From Crambe crambe (taxonomy: Eukaryota > Porifera > Demospongiae > Poecilosclerida > Crambeidae), in NCBI GenBank assembly GCA_963924555.1, contig OZ004589.1, forward strand, positions 6,820,001-6,884,000: a stretch of DNA of 64,000 nucleotides. Direction: 5' to 3'. The translations under genes and the position numbers were made by a program. A model generated the notes under the pieces. The model was given only the letters and a program-made list of their open reading frames with translations. It had not been told where the DNA came from and ran no database searches. Shown piece after piece: positions 59,501 through 64,000 of this stretch. Each line of letters starts with the position of its first letter. The stretch's first letter is position 1.

Positions 59501-60454
59501 TACTGTAGTAACTTTAGGCTTGTACAATATATCAGGGATGGTTTTGATCATCGAAAGAGGGACACCCATAAATGAAGTGCCACCACTCGAGAATCCTGAG
59601 CAGGACACATGAATAACGACTCATAATTGTCACATGATCATTTTTTTGCTTTTTCATTAAAAGGAAGAATCTGATCCCCACATCTTCAAAGGGGTTTTTC
59701 TTTCCCTTATATGCACATCACGTTGAAAAAAACGAGTCAGGGTAAACACTTGGAATACACACACATGATTGTATCAATAATAATAACGTCAAAAACACAG
59801 AGTGTTCACAGACAAGCAAGACTCCTGTTTACGACTTTAAGAACACAAGGAAGTTATAGGCATAGTCTGAGAAAAATATCAACAACGCCAGCTGCCAACA
59901 TTTTCCACAGAGGGAGGATAATGACCTAACATAAAGGCTGAGCCACGCCATCTCGAGAGGTTTGGTGATAAACAAAGTGCCAATAAGATCAACATGGGCA
60001 GGTCTGAGGCTTTAAGGGTTCATTCAGTGATAAACAAGTGAAGTGCCAACGAGTTCAACACAGGAAAACCCTTGTCATCGCAAGTAAACAGCTTGTGTTT
60101 TGACATCACCTTCTTTTGATGGGAATAACAACTCCTTTATCCTAGTACCTAGTACACACGATGAAAAAGGGCTGCATGGTTTGTATGTATACAGCTCGTT
60201 CGAAGGAGCTAGGGATGTATTATGTATCACCCACACACTGTGCCAGAATTGCTAATAAGAGCCATTAATTAATCATTGGGCCATCGAAATTGCCAAATGT
60301 AGGTGACTGTTATTGCAACCCCTTGGGATTCATAACAGTGTATCTCTGAGCAAATGGTATTTGAATGTAAAAAGAAGTAAATCGTGTGTGCAATGAAATT
60401 ACTGTTTCGTAACTCTGGTGTTTGTAACTCTGAGGTTCTACTGTAAGGACATCA

Positions 60455-60605
60455 TCTCAGGATACCATGTCAGGACATCATCTCAGGACACCATGTCAGG
60501 ATATCATCTCATGCCATCTCAGGATACCACGTCAGGATATCATCTCATGCCATCTCAGGATACCATGTCAGGATATCATCTCAGGATATCTTAAGACACC
60601 ATGTT
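60455..60605. repeat. Short tandem repeat ATCATCTCAGGATACCATGTC
   Basis: About six degenerate units of roughly 22-26 bp, alternating CATCTCAGGAT and ACCATGTCAGG. Confidence 0.85.
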
Positions 60606-61534
60606 AGGTGGGAGAGGAAGGCACTGTGTGCTGAGATACACAAAGGGAAAAGGAGAAAGGGGGTGTGTATTTGTTGTTTACCCTAAAGTGTAGTGTTTGT
60701 ACTCCACAGACATGTTTGCCACTGAGGGGGCGGGGACCAGGAGCACAACATGTTTACCAGTTAGACAGAGCCAAGTGGGCAAATGAAGAGTTGATACCAT
60801 ACACAACATAGGGGTGGATGACAAAGAAGCAAAAAGTGGCATGTGACCAATTCAACATACCTCCTAAACAAATTTATAAACCATTGAATTGGTTTCTTCT
60901 AATATGGTATTATCTGCACACAATGACCACACCCTCCCCTCCTCAAGCCATATTATTTCAAACTTCCAAAATCAATCCACCCTAAGGTGCTGTTTCTGCT
61001 ACAGCTGCAGCTCTACTCAAAACACTCCTTGCTCACCTGTTTCTTGTTTACAGCGTACTTCTAAGGCTTTGATCTTGTTGATAACAAAGCCCAAACAATT
61101 ATTACACATGCTATGTACATTATCAGTACAAGGTGTTCATGAATCCATACAATACAGAGAGTCAGCACAGATCAGGTGCATGCAGCGGCTGATCCGTGTT
61201 TGTGTAGTTAACTTCCCTGAAGTGTAGTAGTAACAGAAAAAGTGGGAGATTGTAACAGAGTGTGTTGGATTGAAAAGACCTTTCAACTATTGCACCCATG
61301 GCCCAGGAGATTTAACTCCTCCCACTTACTACATGCATGAGACTGATATGTAACAGATTGAGAGGTCTGTAACACAGCATTTGCCAACAGGTGGCAATGA
61401 TATTGATATTATCATCTGTAATCCAAAGAATATATGGACTAATTATACTCACTCTCAATCTCCTTAACTGCAGTGACAATGAATGTTCTGTATAGTGTCT
61501 ATTATAGTGACCTATCAAAAGATGTGGTCTCTTT

Positions 61535-61880
61535 ACAGAGGTCTGATCTCTGAATAGGGTGGTCTCTAATGGAGGTAGTCTTTACAGAGGTCTATGACCT
61601 CTGAATAGGGTGGTCTCTTAATGGAGGTAGTCTTTACAGAGGTCTATGACCTCTGAATAGGGTGGTCTCTTAATGGAGGTAGTCTCTTTATAGAGGTCTG
61701 TGACCTCTGAATAGGGTGGTCTCTTAATGGAGGTAGTCTCTTTATAGAGGTCTATGACCTCTGAATAGGGTGGTCTCTTAATGGAGGTAGTCTCTTTATA
61801 GAGGTCTGTGACCTCTGAATAGGGTGGTCTCTTGATGGAGGTAGTCTCTTTACAGAGGTATGTGACCTCTAATAGGGTGG
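61535..61880. repeat. 54-bp tandem array, about seven copies
   Basis: Unit includes GACCTCTGAATAGGGTGGTC and TCTTAATGGAGGTAGTCTCT. Early copies are about 3 bp shorter. Repeats are contiguous, without spacers. Confidence 0.93.
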
Positions 61881-62465
61881 TCTATTAATACAAGTTCACT
61901 ATTCACTGCATGTATTCATAAATCATATGATCGAGAAAAGAGGACATACTATTTTGCCACCTGAAGTAATGGTCAATGATGCTGTGTTTATCATCATAAA
62001 TAGACGTGCCCTCACTCACGAATATCATTAATTGGGTCTATGAATATCATTAACAGTGAGGGCTGAATCAGCACAGTGGAGTATTTAGAAGTGTTTGTCT
62101 GTTTTCTTAAAGGAGTACAATTTATCACTAAATTGGTATCAAGGAGAGAGATAAGTATCTCGTTCACACACTAGTAGTAGACACATTATTACCAGGCAAC
62201 TTCTTACTCCAGGGACTGACTGTGCATTTCATCAGTGTGCCCTCAAGAACAAAGCATACCTGTTCTCCTACCCTAGCCTAGCTCACCCTCTGAAATGGGG
62301 GAGGAATGCCTTTGAGACATGCTTATTCAAGGAGGGAGGTGCCTCTGAGAGATTGAAGTAGCAGGACTAGAAAAAAAGAGTTCGATAGCTCATACATTTC
62401 ATCAGCGAAAGTGCGACCAACAGTTATTCCCAAACTTAACCTTGGACACAAAAATACTCATTGAT

Positions 62466-62468
<3 letters not shown>

Positions 62469-62511
<43 letters not shown>
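62469..62511. repeat. (CA)n microsatellite
   Basis: About 40 bp of CA after a short CG-CA transition. Intronic or upstream of MAST. Confidence 0.95.
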
Positions 62512-62513
<2 letters not shown>

Positions 62514-62826
62514 TGATGCTGTCCATTAAAATGACGCTACAAAGACATACCAGATGATGTAATAACAAGGGTCCATTTTCCATTAATGGAACACACTTAG
62601 CTGACTGACTCTCACAACACCAGAAGAACATGTTAAGGACCAAGTTCAGTGCTGTTCAACATGCTAAGTCAATTTCACAGGTGAATACTCTAAACGTAGA
62701 TTTGGAGTGTATTGATTCGGTCATGCATGAAATTTGAATTGGGTGTTTGTTTTTTAATTCTTGCGCTCAAAATAAACGTCCATGCAAGCAGATTGGACTC
62801 CGATAAACAATGTTGGAGATTTATAC

Positions 62827-62902
62827 CTTGTTTGGTTGCAGCTTTTGACTCCAAAACAACTTGATTTTCAACCATGACACTACTGCCAGGTCTTCCAGAC
62901 AT
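62827..62902 (-). CDS. Candidate first coding exon of the MAST gene
   Basis: ATG at 62902 opens 25 codons (MSGRPGSSVMVENQVVLESK then AATKQ) and ends at a gtataa donor in phase 1. The next secure MAST exon (59085) starts in phase 0 and reaches a stop at once if joined in phase 1, so an intervening exon is needed if this belongs to MAST. It is placed and oriented correctly, but no homology to known MAST N-termini is evident; it could be a separate short ORF. Confidence 0.35.
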
Positions 62903-64000
62903 GCTATTCTCTCTGAATTCACCAGCCAAACCATGCCTGAAGTCCTAAGACCAGCCAAGAGTCTTCAATTATCTCCATATTAGCATTAGAGTTAGAAATC
63001 ACTTTCACTGCCAACTCAACATTAGAGTTAAAGTTAGTTTTGAAATCAATCATTTCACTCCACATTAGTGCTTTAGAAACCTTTTTCATTGGATTTGTGC
63101 ATTTAAAAAACATTTTAACACTTAATGTAGGATGCGAGAACTTGATCCTAGAACTCTCCTTGATCTTGCCGCACTTCAAAAAGCTCCAACTATTTCATAT
63201 TTCACACAGAAGTTTTGGAAATGCCAAGACTTGACAAACGACTGATGGGTAACCACCAAGTTCTTTCAGACGGAATCGCAAAAGGCGTGAGGGGGAAGGA
63301 GCTCATGCCAATGGACCTAATAAGAGAACAGGGAGGGCTACGACATACCCTACCTCCGTTTTCTTGCATGTTTCTATAAATACCACACTGTTTATCCCAG
63401 CTAGCAGTGGTGGGATATGGCTTAATTTGGAATGTAACAGATTTCTAAATTTAGAACTGACTAGTCACACACAGTACAGACACACACGAAAACACTCGTG
63501 AAAAATTTCATTAAAAATACAAATTTTTAGAGCCAAGTGTGAAATATTTGTAGTAATAACATCAAGATCAAAATATTTGGATGAGTGCACACCAATTATG
63601 TCAAAACATCGAAGTCAATGGCTATACATGCAATATCAATAGCATATCTTCCGACATGTAACAGAACCCACTATAAATCCCATTAGAATCCAATCCATAC
63701 GCAACACAACATGGCATCATGTGCTTTTAATTAGCAGCTGCTTACTCCAGCAGTTGATCGATAAAGTACCCCAGCCAATGCTCTTTAGAAGCAGCTCTTC
63801 TAGTATTGATTGTTAGTTACCAACTTCAAACAGTTACCATAAAGAAGTGGTTGGCTGTGTTAATAATAGACTAGTACTTCAAAACTTTATTGGTGACCCT
63901 TTTAGAGTGATAGAACTCTATCAAAATCAAAGTATTTAATGAAGAATCTCATATCTTAAGTGTCTGTCTCATGCTAAATCAGTTCAATTATACAGTGTGC
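62903..64000. other. Unassigned sequence upstream of the candidate MAST start
   Basis: 1.1 kb, A/T-rich. One minus-strand open frame (62919-63179) has repeated Asn/Ser-Val units from a short repeat of ATTAGAGTTA type. No homology recognised and no gene called. Confidence 0.5.

Larger units (their letters stand above)
59086..62826. other. Presumed 5' intron region of MAST; no exon resolved
   Basis: 3.7 kb with several tandem repeats (59305-59500, about 75 bp; 60455-60605; 61535-61880, 54 bp). If the candidate first exon at 62827-62902 belongs to MAST, at least one more exon of length 3n+2 must lie here. I could not identify it with confidence. Confidence 0.5.

Noticed and set aside
61535..61880. 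CRISPR-like regular repeat
   Set aside because: Units are contiguous and long with no unique spacers; the sequence is eukaryotic intron or spacer. It is a minisatellite. The same applies to 29180-29352 and 24571-25045.
62919..63179. 86-aa frame with Asn-Ser-Val repeats
   Set aside because: Composed of a short DNA repeat, with no homology, splice context or start signal that I can support.

Overview
The window is eukaryotic nuclear DNA from an animal. Nine multi-exon protein genes with short introns are packed into 64 kb, and every one is recognisable by its metazoan homologue. Compact spacing, SRCR-lysyl oxidases in tandem and a Frizzled-domain tyrosine kinase lacking Ig and kringle modules suggest a non-bilaterian animal, most likely a demosponge. 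That assignment is inference; no rRNA or mitochondrial marker is present.

Layout. 1-5300 (-): SASS6, centriole cartwheel protein, 3' end outside the window. 5482-8921 and 9207-12901 (+): two tandem lysyl-oxidase-like genes (4 SRCR + LOX), head-to-head with SASS6. 13201-19740 (-): Rh-type ammonium transporter. 19956-23530 (+): EIF2B2, head-to-head with the Rh gene. 25677-28496 (-): ROR-like receptor with a Frizzled CRD and a degraded kinase. 28977-33304 (-): DSCC1. 38669-46277 (+): DEPTOR, head-to-head with DSCC1 across 5.4 kb. 46991-59085 (-), possibly starting at 62902: MAST-family kinase.

Exon models were built by hand from splice signals, reading phase and homology. Summed lengths of the complete genes are exact multiples of three, and exons 2-7 of the two LOX paralogues have identical sizes (209, 136, 325, 382, 239, 8 nt). 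The genes do not form one pathway: centriole assembly, collagen/elastin cross-linking, ammonia transport, translation initiation, Wnt-type reception, cohesion-linked replication, mTOR control and a cytoskeletal AGC kinase. 

The most interesting points are the DSCC1-DEPTOR head-to-head pair, which is also the human arrangement as I recall it; the ROR-like receptor with NFG in place of DFG; very long (CT)n tracts abutting 3' splice sites; three GC-AG introns; duplicated splice acceptors in DEPTOR and the Rh gene; a foldback-element family (TACAGTGGAACC ends), one copy of which carries a second, nested insertion; and paired hairpins in an EIF2B2 intron. Intergenic DNA is rich in tandem repeats and short foldback elements.
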